Source of the DNA: an uncultured Pirellula sp.
GTDB taxonomy: Bacteria; Planctomycetota; Planctomycetia; Pirellulales; Pirellulaceae
Assembly: GCA_903892365.1 (NCBI GenBank)
Contig: CAITIF010000590.1
Coordinates: forward strand, 1 to 6,581
Length of the DNA: 6,581 bases
Direction of reading: 5' to 3'
Part shown: piece after piece, positions 1 through 6,244 of the stretch
Position numbering within the stretch: position 1 is the stretch's first letter
Layout of the letters: every line of letters begins with the position of its first letter
Notes under the pieces: model-generated
Database searches by the model: none
The model's input: only the letters and a program-made list of their open reading frames with translations
Told to the model about the DNA's origin: nothing
Made by a program: the position numbers and the translations under genes

Positions 1-323
1 GCAATCACATCGCAATGGTTCGCAAGCAGTTCATCCGCAACGGCTTCCAGCAGGGCATGCTGTAGTCGTTCCAGGAGAGGCGAGTCTTCTTTGTCCAAAA
101 CCAAAGGGATTAGGCCGAATTTGTCGGCATCCACCAGGTCAGCAACGCGATCCGCCGCAACCAGAATTCGTTTGATTTCCGGGGGTACAAGCTCGCGAAG
201 ACGCTCCCAGTCCGTAGCGCTATCCAGCAGTATCAGAATTGCATCCGCTTTTACGGCGCAAGCCAGTCCGCCAGCCGATTCGATCACGCTGGCAAATTCA
301 CGGGTGAACTTCTGAACAGTCAT
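1..323 (-). CDS. Putative diadenylate cyclase (DisA_N/DAC-type) protein, N-terminal part only
   Basis: This gene is read on the minus strand from an ATG at 323-321 and leaves the window at position 1, so only the first 107 residues are visible. The peptide starts MTVQKFTREFASVIESAGG. It continues with a small alpha/beta domain: KADAILILLD at about 25-34, a TDWERL stretch at 38-42, KRILVAADRV at 51-60, and ERLQHALLEAVADELL at 85-100. This matches my memory of planctomycete proteins in which a pyruvate-kinase C-terminal-like domain precedes a DisA_N diadenylate cyclase domain that makes c-di-AMP from two ATP. The catalytic DGA and RHR motifs would lie outside the window, so enzyme activity cannot be confirmed here. 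The ribosome-binding site is weak. The ATG at 330-328 is out of frame. The gene is divergent from rpmB. An alternative is another protein sharing only the PK-like domain. Confidence 0.62.
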   Translation of the reverse strand, partial: MTVQKFTREFASVIESAGGLACAVKADAILILLDSATDWERLRELVPPEIKRILVAADRVADLVDADKFGLIPLVLDKEDSPLLERLQHALLEAVADELLANHCDVI

Positions 324-380
324 TTTTCATGAGATCCGGCAAGCGTGTAAAAATCGGACGACCGTAAAGAGTAGCATGTA

Positions 381-409
381 AGTGTAATTTCCCAGCGATT
401 TTTCATCAA
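381..409 (-). promoter_or_regulatory. Candidate sigma70-like promoter for the leftward DAC-type gene
   Basis: On the minus strand, TTGATG (409-404) is followed after 17 nt by TACACT (386-381). Each box matches four of six consensus bases, and the spacing is ideal. Transcription would begin near 374, leaving a leader of about 50 nt before the ATG at 323. The call rests on pattern only, and planctomycete promoters are poorly defined. Confidence 0.35.
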
Positions 410-436
410 TTGGGGCAAGCAAGATCTGTTTTGATG

Positions 437-464
437 TTGCGAGATACGGCTCGGTGGCTATACT
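437..464 (+). promoter_or_regulatory. Candidate sigma70-like promoter for rpmB
   Basis: TTGCGA (437-442) is followed after 16 nt by TATACT (459-464). The -10 box matches five of six consensus bases and the -35 four of six. The predicted start is near 470-471, giving a leader of about 63 nt before rpmB. It is the best promoter-like sequence in this intergenic region and would serve the rpmB-gatC-GNAT group. Confidence 0.42.
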
Positions 465-472
465 TCGTGCCC

Positions 473-494
473 CGTTGAGAGACGAAACTCAGCG
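473..494 (+). other. Hairpin in the rpmB 5' leader
   Basis: CGTTGAG (473-479) pairs with CTCAGCG (488-494) over seven positions, including one G-U pair, around an eight-base loop, AGACGAAA. It begins almost at the predicted transcription start and ends 39 nt before the rpmB start codon. It is not followed by a T-run, so it is not a terminator. It could stabilise the mRNA 5' end or take part in feedback control, but this is inference. Confidence 0.35.
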
Positions 495-533
495 CAGTTA
501 GGTTCGATTCGTCGGTGATGTTAAGGGTGGATT

Positions 534-794
534 ATGTCCAAGTCTTGCGAAGTTTGTGGAAAAGTAGCCTCGGTTGGCAATCAAGTCGAAATTCGCGGTA
601 AGGCGAAATACTTGGGTGGTGTCGGTACGAAAGTCACCGGAATTACGAAGCGCCGCTTTACGCCTAACCTGCAATCCATCAAGGCATCGTTGCCAAACGG
701 CGAAGTTCGTACCATTCGCGTATGCGTTCAGTGCATTCGCAGCGGCCGAATTCGCAAGGCTGTTCGCGCCAAACCATTCGCACTACCTTCCTAA
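534..794 (+). CDS. rpmB: 50S ribosomal protein bL28
   Basis: This encodes the 86-residue large-subunit protein bL28. The N-terminus carries CEVCGK (C5, C8) followed by a GN pair. The family core KRRFTPNLQ lies at about 39-47, and a beta-strand region ends in RVCVQCIRSGRIRKAV at 62-77 with C64 and C67. The two CxxC pairs form the likely zinc-ribbon site of the Cys-containing bL28 class. Residues about 17-37 (including RGKAKYLGGVGTKVTGI) form an insertion relative to short proteins such as E. coli L28. I recall a similar stretch in Thermus L28. The ATG is supported by an AAGGGTGG purine-rich site at 523-530, about 7 nt upstream. It is the first gene of a rightward group, and its stop lies 18 nt before gatC. 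Confidence 0.95.
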   Translation: MSKSCEVCGKVASVGNQVEIRGKAKYLGGVGTKVTGITKRRFTPNLQSIKASLPNGEVRTIRVCVQCIRSGRIRKAVRAKPFALPS

Positions 795-812
795 TTTTGC
801 GGGGTTCCTTCG

Positions 813-1100
813 ATGGCACTGTCCGCCGAAGATGTTTTGCGAATCGCTAATCTTGCTCGACTTTCGCTCGAGCAGCAGGAAATATCGGACCTCACAGCCA
901 AACTCGGCAGCATCGTAGGCTTGGTGGAACAATTGTCGGAAGTGAACACCGACAACGTCGAACCGATGGTCCATGCTTTCGAATTGAACAACGTCCTTGC
1001 TGACGACGTTGTTGGGCAATCTCTACCACGCGAGTTGGCTCTTCATAATGCACCCGCTTCGGATGACGAATGTTTCCGCGTTCCAGCGGTACTTGGGTGA
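813..1100 (+). CDS. gatC: Asp-tRNA(Asn)/Glu-tRNA(Gln) amidotransferase subunit C
   Basis: This is the 95-residue small subunit of the GatCAB amidotransferase. In this cytoplasmic complex GatC wraps around GatA and stabilises it, while GatA and GatB convert Glu-tRNA(Gln) or Asp-tRNA(Asn) to the amide forms. The sequence follows the family throughout: DVLRIANLARLSL at 7-19, an amphipathic helix ending in LVEQLSEVNTDNVEPM (37-52), the NNVLADDVV segment at 59-67, and the C-terminal signature ending FRVPAVLG. The length is normal. The ATG follows the rpmB stop by 18 nt, with only a short GGGG (801-804) as a possible ribosome site. gatA and gatB are not in the window; the next gene encodes a GNAT protein instead, so here gatC is unlinked to its partners at least on the downstream side. 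Confidence 0.94.
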   Translation: MALSAEDVLRIANLARLSLEQQEISDLTAKLGSIVGLVEQLSEVNTDNVEPMVHAFELNNVLADDVVGQSLPRELALHNAPASDDECFRVPAVLG

Positions 1101-2065
1101 GTAATGTGTGGAAGATCAGGACGTTTCTCAACACTGATACTCCAGCACTTTCGTCCCTTTGGGCATCTCATCACGGGGCGTTTAATTCGCAAAGCCAATG
1201 TTCGGTCCCGATTTGGGATCAATGCGTTTTAAGCAAATCATTCTTTCGCAGTGACAGTCTTGCCCTCGCCTTGGATTCTAGCGACCAACCCGTCGGCTTC
1301 GTTCACTTTGGTTTTGGTGGCAATCCTGGCGGAAATCGAATCAGTGACGCTCAAGCTTTGATTCACAAGCTTTGCGTTCTACCGTGCCAGGAAGAGGACG
1401 CGATTGCGGCGGCCCTTTTGCAATTTGCGGAACAATCCTTGAGAACTCAGGGGGCTACTAGTTGCTCCGCGTTGGGATCGATGGAAAGGCAAGCTTTTTA
1501 CGTGGGGGTTGCAGACCGGGACAACCTGATGGGGGTTCTTGTTCGCGATGCTCGCACGCAACGATGGCTGGCAACCGCTGGTTTTCTTGCGATTCGACCG
1601 ACGGAATGTTGGGAACTGGACCTTTCTTCTTTTCGGCCCCCCATGGATCGAACCCAGATTGGCATTCGCAGAACTTGCACCGTTGGTAGATTGATCGATG
1701 AAGAACTTCATCAATCATGGTGGCTCAGTTCGGTCCTTGGCCATTGCGAACAGATCCGCTTTAATTTAGTGCTGCGTTCCCCACCTAAAGTGGAAAGCGA
1801 GATCTTGTTTTGGTACCCGGACCCGACCTTGGTTGGGGTGGATTCCACCATTGTTAGGCTGTGGCTGCCCAATCTACCGCAGACAGAGGAGTCCAGGGAG
1901 CGATTCATTTACCTGATGGCAGAATCGTTGCGACAGATCCAACAAGATAGGAAATTTGCCGTGCGAACCTTCGCCTCACCTGCTCAGCAGCCTACAGTGA
2001 CTCTTCTTCAAAGGCTTGGTTTTCGGTCGGTCGACCATGGCGTAGTTTACGCTAAAGATTTCTAG
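1097..2065 (+). CDS. GNAT-family N-acetyltransferase-like protein, probably two GNAT lobes
   Basis: The product is about 322 residues with GNAT character. The numbering here starts at GTG 1097. IRTFLNTDTPAL near 7-18 is a typical GNAT opening. HKLCVLPCQEEDAIAAALLQFAE (about 90-112) fits the acetyl-CoA-binding motif A region, but the usual RxxGxG/A loop reads EEDAIA. QAFYVGVADRDNLMGVL (132-148) and ATAGF (160-163) match the end of a first GNAT lobe. The second half ends with LLQRLGFRSVDHGVVY, again like a GNAT C-terminus, so the protein may be a tandem. The substrate is unknown. The start is uncertain. GTG 1097 gives a GTGA overlap with the gatC stop and suggests coupling. GTG 1106, after GGGTGAG, would give 319 residues. 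ATG 1070, with GGA at 1061, would give 331 residues and a 31-base overlap. It is probably cotranscribed with rpmB and gatC. Confidence 0.72.
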   Translation: MSNVWKIRTFLNTDTPALSSLWASHHGAFNSQSQCSVPIWDQCVLSKSFFRSDSLALALDSSDQPVGFVHFGFGGNPGGNRISDAQALIHKLCVLPCQEEDAIAAALLQFAEQSLRTQGATSCSALGSMERQAFYVGVADRDNLMGVLVRDARTQRWLATAGFLAIRPTECWELDLSSFRPPMDRTQIGIRRTCTVGRLIDEELHQSWWLSSVLGHCEQIRFNLVLRSPPKVESEILFWYPDPTLVGVDSTIVRLWLPNLPQTEESRERFIYLMAESLRQIQQDRKFAVRTFASPAQQPTVTLLQRLGFRSVDHGVVYAKDF

Positions 2066-2072
2066 AGGCAGA

Positions 2073-2132
2073 CAGCTTGCCGAACCGCGCTCGCAAAGAG
2101 AAAAATCGAGCATATGGCAGTTGACAGTTTTT
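2073..2132 (+). terminator. Possible intrinsic terminator after the GNAT gene
   Basis: An outer stem pairs CAGCTTGCC (2073-2081) with GGCAGTTG (2116-2123), with one bulged T and one G-U pair. It encloses a second perfect 5-bp stem, GCTCG (2089-2093) with CGAGC (2107-2111). A run of five T follows at 2128-2132, four bases after the outer stem. The structure begins seven bases after the GNAT stop. The long interior and short T-run make it a weak terminator, but its position separates the two rightward gene groups. Confidence 0.3.
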
Positions 2133-2259
2133 GAGGTACGGGACACGCTAGTGCCCACACATCGGACACTATCGGTTTAGCAAAATCGTCTTGTGATCCC
2201 CCCGGATGGAAACTGGGGTCCTCCTACTCAAAATACACGCCAGGTGATGGAGCTAATCG
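2133..2259 (+). other. Leader region of the acidic-protein gene, with two small hairpins
   Basis: No credible ORF is seen here. GGGACAC (2140-2146) can pair with GTGCCC (2151-2156) with one bulged A around a four-base loop. GATCCCC (2195-2201) can pair with GGGGTC (2215-2220) with one bulged T around a 13-base loop. Neither is followed by a T-run. I found no T-box AGGGTGGNACCGCG-type motif and no convincing -10 box, so the promoter of the second gene group is not located. Confidence 0.25.
2249..2252 (+). promoter_or_regulatory. Ribosome-binding site supporting a GTG start
   Basis: GGAG at 2249-2252 lies seven bases before the GTG at 2260 and is one of the clearer Shine-Dalgarno sequences in the window. 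It favours GTG 2260 over the in-frame ATG at 2284, which has no purine-rich site upstream. Confidence 0.55.
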
Positions 2260-2757
2260 GTGAAATTAGTGATTAACTCGAAAATGCAAAACGCCCTCGA
2301 CGGAGACTGCGCGGTTCAGGAACCAATGTTGGTTCCGGGAATGTCCTGCGGTATCGACCTTTCCCAAGCGTTGGTCCTAGATCCAGAATTGGATTCGGAC
2401 CTGGATTCGCAGCCCTCTGTAGAATTTGGACAACCCCTTCAGGATTGGTTCGAATTGGCATTGAAGGCCGAAACGCCTCGATTGGCTCCTGTCAAAAATT
2501 CGTGGGGAGAAGACGAAGAGGATGTTGAAGACGATATCCCTGGGGATGATGTTGAAGAAGACGAGCAAGATCCGTTCGACGATTTCGACGAGGATGATTT
2601 CGATGACGACTTCGACGACGACTTCGAAGAGGAGCTGGACGACGAGTACGAGATCGAGCCTGCTGATGACGGGCTTGTCCCAGGTGCGGTCGAAGATATC
2701 GACGAAGAGATCTTGGACGAAGACGAAGAAATCGATCCAGGTCTCGACGACCTGTAA
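2260..2757 (+). CDS. Hypothetical protein with an extremely acidic, probably disordered C-terminal half
   Basis: I do not recognise this 165-residue protein. Residues 1-81 are mixed in composition and moderately acidic, with a possible short ordered region around QPLQDWFELALKAE (about 58-71). Residues 82-165 contain 50 D/E in 84 positions and no K or R. Aromatic residues are spaced regularly within the acid run: F, F, F, F and F at three- to five-residue steps in DPFDDFDEDDFDDDFDDDF, then L and Y. There is no signal peptide, membrane segment or cysteine pair in the tail. The start is GTG with GGAG upstream. The gene lies 29 nt before ileS and reads in the same direction, so it is probably cotranscribed with it. 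Possible roles, all inference, are a nucleic-acid mimic, a binding partner of basic ribosomal or RNA-binding proteins, or a cation binder. It lacks any domain that would link it to the RNA polymerase delta subunit. Confidence 0.75.
   Translation: MKLVINSKMQNALDGDCAVQEPMLVPGMSCGIDLSQALVLDPELDSDLDSQPSVEFGQPLQDWFELALKAETPRLAPVKNSWGEDEEDVEDDIPGDDVEEDEQDPFDDFDEDDFDDDFDDDFEEELDDEYEIEPADDGLVPGAVEDIDEEILDEDEEIDPGLDDL
2575..2625 (+). repeat. Degenerate 12-base coding repeat (Phe-Asp-Asp-Asp)
   Basis: Units of the type TTC-GAy-GAC-GAC recur in frame, with TTC codons at 2575, 2584, 2599, 2611 and 2623. The last three are exactly 12 bases apart. This gives the FDDDFDDDF pattern of the acidic protein. 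Such tracts can expand or contract by slippage, so length variation between strains is plausible. Confidence 0.5.
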
Positions 2758-2786
2758 GTAGCTTTCACTAAACGACGAAATAGGTC

Positions 2787-5700
2787 ATGTTCCAAGCAGT
2801 CAAAACGGATATCAAGTTTCCGAAGCTCGAAGAAGATACGCTTGCGTTCTGGAAACAGAATCGCATTTATGAAAAATCTCTTGAGCTACGCAAGGACTCG
2901 CCCCCTTTCGTTTTTTTTGAAGGGCCCCCCACCGCGAACGGCATGCCGCATCCTGGGCATTGCCTGACCCGAGCCATCAAGGATTTGTTTCCTCGTTATC
3001 GCACGATGCGAGGATTTCGATGCGATCGGAAGGCCGGATGGGATACGCACGGGCTGCCGGTAGAGGTAGAAGTTTGCAAAGAGCTTGGAATTCACGGCAA
3101 AGAGGAAATTGAAAAGTACGGCATCGAGGGGTTTATCCAAAAGTGCCAGCAGAGTGTTTGGAGGTACATGCAAGAGTGGGAACGCATGACGGAGCGTCTC
3201 GGCTTTTGGATCGATCTTTCGCAAGCCTATGTTACCTACCATCAAAGCTATATCGAAAGCGTTTGGTGGTCACTCAAGAGTTTATTCGATCGCGGTTTGT
3301 TGTATCGTGGCCACAAGATCGTTTGGTGGTGGGCTCAGGGCGGTACAGCTCTTAGCTCAGGTGAAGTCGGCCAAGGATATCGGGAGGTAGCAGACCCCAG
3401 CGTCTTCGTTCGCTTTCCTTTAGAAGGGCAAGAGAAAACGTCGCTGGTCGTTTGGACTACGACACCTTGGACTTTGCCCAGCAACCAGTTTGCGGCGGTC
3501 AACCTGAAGCTCGATTACGCGTATTGCCGCGACGAAGAGACCGGTGAAACGATCGTGGTTGCCGAGGCTCTTGTGCAATCGCTTGCCGAGAAAACCAAGA
3601 AGACTTTAACAGTGGAAAAGCGGGTCAAGGGCGAGGAACTGGTCGGCTTGCAGTACGTGCCTCCGTTCCAGTACTACTATGCTTCGCAAGCGAGCGATAA
3701 GGCGCAACTGAAGTCAGGGGAATCGATTCGTCCCTCATGGCGAGTTGTCGCGGCACCTTTCGTGACCACCGACTCCGGGACAGGCCTTGTGCACTTGGCA
3801 CCTCCCTTTGGCGAGGCAGATTACGAAGTTTTGGTGGAACAGAAGTCTCTGTTTCTAGCTCCTGAGGATCTGCCGTTATTGTGCGCGGTAGGCCCTAACG
3901 GAAAGTTCACCTCGGAAGCATCCGATTATGAAGGTGTTTGGGTCAAGGACGCAGACAAGCCGATAACACGGCGTCTTCGTGATGAAGGAAGCCTGTGGCA
4001 CCAAGAACAATATCTTCACGACTATCCTTTTTGCTGGCGCGCTAGCGAAGACCCCTTGATTCAATACCCTCGCGAAAGCTGGTTCATTCGAACCACTTCG
4101 TTCAAGGAATCGATGCTGGAAAACAACCGGAAGATCACTTGGTTACCGGACCACATTGGCACTGGCAGATTTGGCAACTTCTTGGAGTCGAATGTCGATT
4201 GGGCTCTTTCGCGAGAACGCTATTGGGGCACTCCGCTGCCCATTTGGGTCTGTGACGAAACAGGCGAAATGGAAGCAGTCGGTTGCTATGCAGAATTGCT
4301 CGCCAAAAAAGGAATAGAAGGGACTGAAGTTTGGACCGAAGCCAAAGCAAAGAATCCTGAATTGGTCGACGACCTTCAAGTTCACAAGCCCTACATCGAT
4401 GCGATCACGTACGATTCCCCCTTCGCTGCTGGCTCGCGAATGCGCCGCGTCACCGAAGTGATCGATTGCTGGTATGACAGCGGAGCGATGCCTTTCGCAC
4501 AGTGGGGATATCCCCACGTCAAGGATTCGGAATTCAAAAGCCAGTTTCCAGCCGATTTTATCAGCGAAGCGATCGACCAAACTCGCGGTTGGTTCTATAG
4601 CCAGCTTGCCATCAGCACGATGCTGTTCGATGAAAAAACAGTGGCTTACCCCCATCCTTTCAAGAACTGTATCGTCCTTGGCTTGATGATGGCCGAATGG
4701 TACGAGAGCAAAGATGGAAAGCAGCGCTACCTGACAGAAGAGGAAGCGAAAAAAGCTCTCGGAAATGACTTTGTCTTGAAGACGGGAAAGATGGCAAAGT
4801 CATTGCGCAACTACCGAAGCCCGCAAGAGATCTTCGACCGCTACGGTGCAGACGCATTGCGTTGGTATTTGTTTGCGAATCAACCACCTTGGAACTCGAT
4901 CTTGTACAGCGAACGGGCCATTCGCGACAGCATTCCCGAGTTTATCCTTCGTCTGTGGAACGTGTTCAGCTTCTTCACGATTTATGCAGAGATCGATGGA
5001 TTCCAAGGCCCATCCGATATCACGGGCCCATTGCATCAATTGAATTCGTCGGAACTGGCTCAGTCCAAATCCTACCGACCGATATCGCAACGGAGCGAGC
5101 TGGACCGTTGGATGATGAGTGAACTGGCTGCAACATGCAAAGATGCAGTCGAGAGAATGGACCGCTACGACAGTTACGGAGCTTGCCAAAGCATCAACGC
5201 TTTGGTCGACGCTTTGAGCAATTGGTACGTGAGACGCAGTCGATCGCGTTACTGGGCGTCGGACAAGCAAGCCACTGACAAGATCGATGCGTACTGGACT
5301 CTTTATGAGAGTTTGATCGTGATTGCCAAGTTGATAGCTCCGTTTACACCATTCCTGGCCGAGGCTTTGTGGAAACACCTGAAGGGTGATTTAAAAGGTG
5401 TTTGCGAAAGCGTTCACTTGTGCGACTACCCTGATGGAAGCTTTGCAAATACCGACGCAACCTTGAATACTCGGATGGCATTGCTTCGCGAGATTGCATC
5501 GTTGGGTCGATCGGCGAGAATGGAAGCCAAGCTAAAAGTTCGGCAGCCATTGAGCTTGGTAGAGGTAACACTGGCTGATGATTCGCACATCGAATGGTTG
5601 AAAATGCATGACGATATTGTTCGTGAAGAACTGAATATCGAAGAGATTCATTATGCGAGCGGTGCGAGCCCGTTTGTCGAGTACTCGGTGCAGCCCAATT

Positions 5701-6215
5701 TTCGAAAACTTGGGCCTCGCGTTGGCCCCTTGCTTCCCAAGGTAAAGCAAGCCTTGGGCAAAGCTTCGGGCGCTGAGTTGCTAGAACAAATGACACAAAA
5801 GGGGCTGATCACCCTTGAACTGGATGGCACTAAGCTGGAACTGGATAGCGAAGACATTCAAGTTCGCATGACTGCCAAAGCTGGCTGGGCTGCCGCTCAG
5901 GGGAAACAATGTGTTGTTGCTTTGAACACAGAATTGACGGAAGCGTTGGTCCGCAAAGGGATCGCAAAGGATGCAATCCGTCTGATCCAAGATATGCGCA
6001 AGAAGAGACAATGCAATTTCACGGATCGCATTGAAGTCGTTTTACTAAGCGATGAAACGGCGATCCGCGAAGCGATTCAAGAGAATCGAGATTTCATTTG
6101 TTCCGAGACACTGGCTGTGCGATTATCGATGGAGATGACCTCCAGCGATGTGGAGCTCGAAACCGTCGAATTAGCCGATTCATCGGTTCAGCTAGGACTG
6201 AAGCCGACCGCTTAA
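2787..6215 (+). CDS. ileS: Isoleucyl-tRNA synthetase, eukaryote-like (type 2)
   Basis: This 1142-residue class Ia synthetase charges tRNA(Ile) with isoleucine in the cytoplasm. The HIGH motif is H55-P-G-H58 within [13 protein letters not shown]. The CP1 editing domain shows [11 protein letters not shown] (223-233) and [16 protein letters not shown] (331-346), where D345 matches the Asp needed for hydrolysis of Val-tRNA. SRERYWG (475-481), WYDSGAMP (562-569) and IDQTRGWFY (596-604) complete the catalytic core. The KMSKS loop reads K668-M-A-K-S672. LDRW (772-775) and [12 protein letters not shown] (812-823) mark the anticodon-binding helix bundle. A long C-terminal domain follows, without the Cys-rich zinc tail of E. 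coli-type enzymes. About 29 extra residues (638-666) lie just before KMAKS. The start ATG has only AGG two bases upstream, so its ribosome site is weak. The gene lies 29 nt after the acidic-protein gene and 29 nt before fumC. Confidence 0.97.
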   Translation: MFQAVKTDIKFPKLEEDTLAFWKQNRIYEKSLELRKDSPPFVFFEGPPTANGMPHPGHCLTRAIKDLFPRYRTMRGFRCDRKAGWDTHGLPVEVEVCKELGIHGKEEIEKYGIEGFIQKCQQSVWRYMQEWERMTERLGFWIDLSQAYVTYHQSYIESVWWSLKSLFDRGLLYRGHKIVWWWAQGGTALSSGEVGQGYREVADPSVFVRFPLEGQEKTSLVVWTTTPWTLPSNQFAAVNLKLDYAYCRDEETGETIVVAEALVQSLAEKTKKTLTVEKRVKGEELVGLQYVPPFQYYYASQASDKAQLKSGESIRPSWRVVAAPFVTTDSGTGLVHLAPPFGEADYEVLVEQKSLFLAPEDLPLLCAVGPNGKFTSEASDYEGVWVKDADKPITRRLRDEGSLWHQEQYLHDYPFCWRASEDPLIQYPRESWFIRTTSFKESMLENNRKITWLPDHIGTGRFGNFLESNVDWALSRERYWGTPLPIWVCDETGEMEAVGCYAELLAKKGIEGTEVWTEAKAKNPELVDDLQVHKPYIDAITYDSPFAAGSRMRRVTEVIDCWYDSGAMPFAQWGYPHVKDSEFKSQFPADFISEAIDQTRGWFYSQLAISTMLFDEKTVAYPHPFKNCIVLGLMMAEWYESKDGKQRYLTEEEAKKALGNDFVLKTGKMAKSLRNYRSPQEIFDRYGADALRWYLFANQPPWNSILYSERAIRDSIPEFILRLWNVFSFFTIYAEIDGFQGPSDITGPLHQLNSSELAQSKSYRPISQRSELDRWMMSELAATCKDAVERMDRYDSYGACQSINALVDALSNWYVRRSRSRYWASDKQATDKIDAYWTLYESLIVIAKLIAPFTPFLAEALWKHLKGDLKGVCESVHLCDYPDGSFANTDATLNTRMALLREIASLGRSARMEAKLKVRQPLSLVEVTLADDSHIEWLKMHDDIVREELNIEEIHYASGASPFVEYSVQPNFRKLGPRVGPLLPKVKQALGKASGAELLEQMTQKGLITLELDGTKLELDSEDIQVRMTAKAGWAAAQGKQCVVALNTELTEALVRKGIAKDAIRLIQDMRKKRQCNFTDRIEVVLLSDETAIREAIQENRDFICSETLAVRLSMEMTSSDVELETVELADSSVQLGLKPTA

Positions 6216-6227
6216 TCTACCTTTTTT
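6183..6227 (+). terminator. Hairpin at the ileS 3' end with a distal T-run
   Basis: TCGGTTCAG (6183-6191) pairs with CTGAAGCCGA (6198-6207) through nine base pairs with one bulged G, around a six-base loop. It lies within the last ileS codons. A six-T run follows at 6222-6227, about 14 nt after the stem, which is farther than in standard intrinsic terminators. It may be a partial terminator or RNA-stability element that lowers read-through into fumC. Confidence 0.25.
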
Positions 6228-6244
6228 AATAGACGAAGAGAATC

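Noticed and set aside
91..315. Plus-strand 74-residue ORF at the left edge.
   Set aside because: It is antisense to the DAC-type gene, is Ser/Arg-rich like a shadow frame, and has no ribosome site.
501..516. GGTTCGATTC resembles a tRNA T-loop.
   Set aside because: The flanking bases cannot form the T-stem, and there is no acceptor, anticodon or D-arm structure in the 210-base gap.
574..918. 114-residue ORF spanning rpmB and gatC in another frame.
   Set aside because: It is out of frame with two well-supported conserved genes.
1104..1231. ATG just after gatC, opening a 42-codon frame.
   Set aside because: It is out of frame with the GNAT gene, and its product has no recognisable features.
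2121..2149. Perfect TTGACA as a -35 box for the second gene group.
   Set aside because: At 16-18 nt spacing the downstream hexamers (such as ACGCTA) are not -10-like, and TTGACA overlaps the terminator-like stem.
2066..2259. Possible T-box leader controlling ileS.
   Set aside because: No AGGGTGGNACCGCG-type motif or specifier stem is visible, and the acidic-protein gene lies between this region and ileS.
2439..2795. 118-residue serine-rich ORF on the minus strand.
   Set aside because: It is the antisense of the GAC/GAA-rich acidic gene; the serine runs are simply complements of Asp codons, and it has no family resemblance.
4143..4655. 170-residue minus-strand ORF inside ileS.
   Set aside because: It lies wholly antisense to strongly conserved IleRS sequence and shows no recognisable domain. 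The 192-residue minus ORF at 4800-5378 was rejected for the same reason.
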